Of a DNA stretch of 33,074 nt, positions 33,030 through 33,074 are shown one piece after another. The stretch's first letter is position 1. Each line of letters starts with the position of its first letter. This DNA comes from Metabacillus fastidiosus NBRC 101226. GTDB lineage: Bacteria > Bacillota > Bacilli > Bacillales > Bacillaceae. A program made the translations under genes and the position numbers. The DNA is taken from positions 1-33,074 of the forward strand of contig NZ_BCVG01000034.1 of the NCBI RefSeq assembly GCF_001591625.1. Reading direction: 5' to 3'. The notes beneath the pieces were generated by a model. It was not told the origin of the DNA and searched no databases. It saw only the letters and a list, made by a program, of their open reading frames with translations.

Positions 33030-33074
33030 CAGAGGCTGTCCGATAAAGTGAAACTTCTATCAGTGGGGGTTTCC
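33030..33074. other. Partial hairpin at window edge
   Basis: GAAACTTCTATCAGTGGGGG followed by TTTCC can form a small GAAAC/GTTTC hairpin. It may be the beginning of a terminator or of an interspersed repeat cut off by the end of the window. Nothing more can be said from 45 bases. Confidence 0.3.

Overview
The window reads as a chromosomal segment of an AT-rich Gram-positive bacterium of the Bacillaceae. Evidence: strong AGGAGG-type ribosome binding sites, frequent TTG/GTG starts, U-tailed terminators, an xpaC-telA pair as in Bacillus subtilis, and surface proteins whose wall-binding region resembles SbsC, the S-layer protein of Geobacillus stearothermophilus. No tRNA, rRNA or CRISPR array is visible.

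Layout. 1-2500: an MscS-type channel and a secreted SH3 protein. 2558-7462 (minus): S-layer-like gene A. 7586-8714: a tyrosine-recombinase fragment and two small genes of unknown function. 8880-14693 (minus): S-layer-like gene B. 15269-22214 (minus): a polysaccharide cluster (sugar-1-P transferase, epimerase, three glycosyltransferases, GalU, UDP-glucose dehydrogenase). 22541-27024: an L,D-transpeptidase-like protein carrying the same wall-binding domain, and a secreted LRR/FN3 protein. 27278-30028: PEP carboxylase. 30032-30700: two structured repeats around an LCP-family fragment. 30744-33029: telA, xpaC and a small membrane protein.

Main discovery. Genes A and B each contain an ORF-less group II intron (A 4424-5167, B 10404-11341). 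Each ends in a 34-nt domain V (10 bp, 2-nt bulge, 4 bp, GAAA loop, CGC triad) followed by domain VI and a shared 3' end GAAT. A third, free-standing domain V-VI module at 9543-9615 sits downstream of the first 3' exon of gene B and precedes a second, unrelated 3' exon. In both genes the 5' exon stop codon lies a few bases inside the intron. The intron EBS1 sequence of each gene pairs with its own exon exactly upstream of that stop, and all three 3' exons begin in the matching phase. Unspliced mRNA would therefore give a short S-layer-type protein, while splicing would add new C-terminal domains: FIVAR-like repeats for A, and an Ig-like or a LamG-like domain for B. This resembles the alternative splicing reported for an S-layer gene of Clostridium tetani, but here in a Bacillaceae and in two neighbouring genes. 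Terminator-like hairpins in intron B and between its 3' exons could set isoform ratios.

How the parts fit. Three proteins with SbsC-type wall-binding regions flank a cluster able to make a UDP-glucuronate-dependent wall polysaccharide, which is a plausible anchor polymer. Limits: splicing is inferred from sequence alone, gene B carries a one-base frameshift that may be a sequencing error or real, and no intron-encoded maturase lies in this window.
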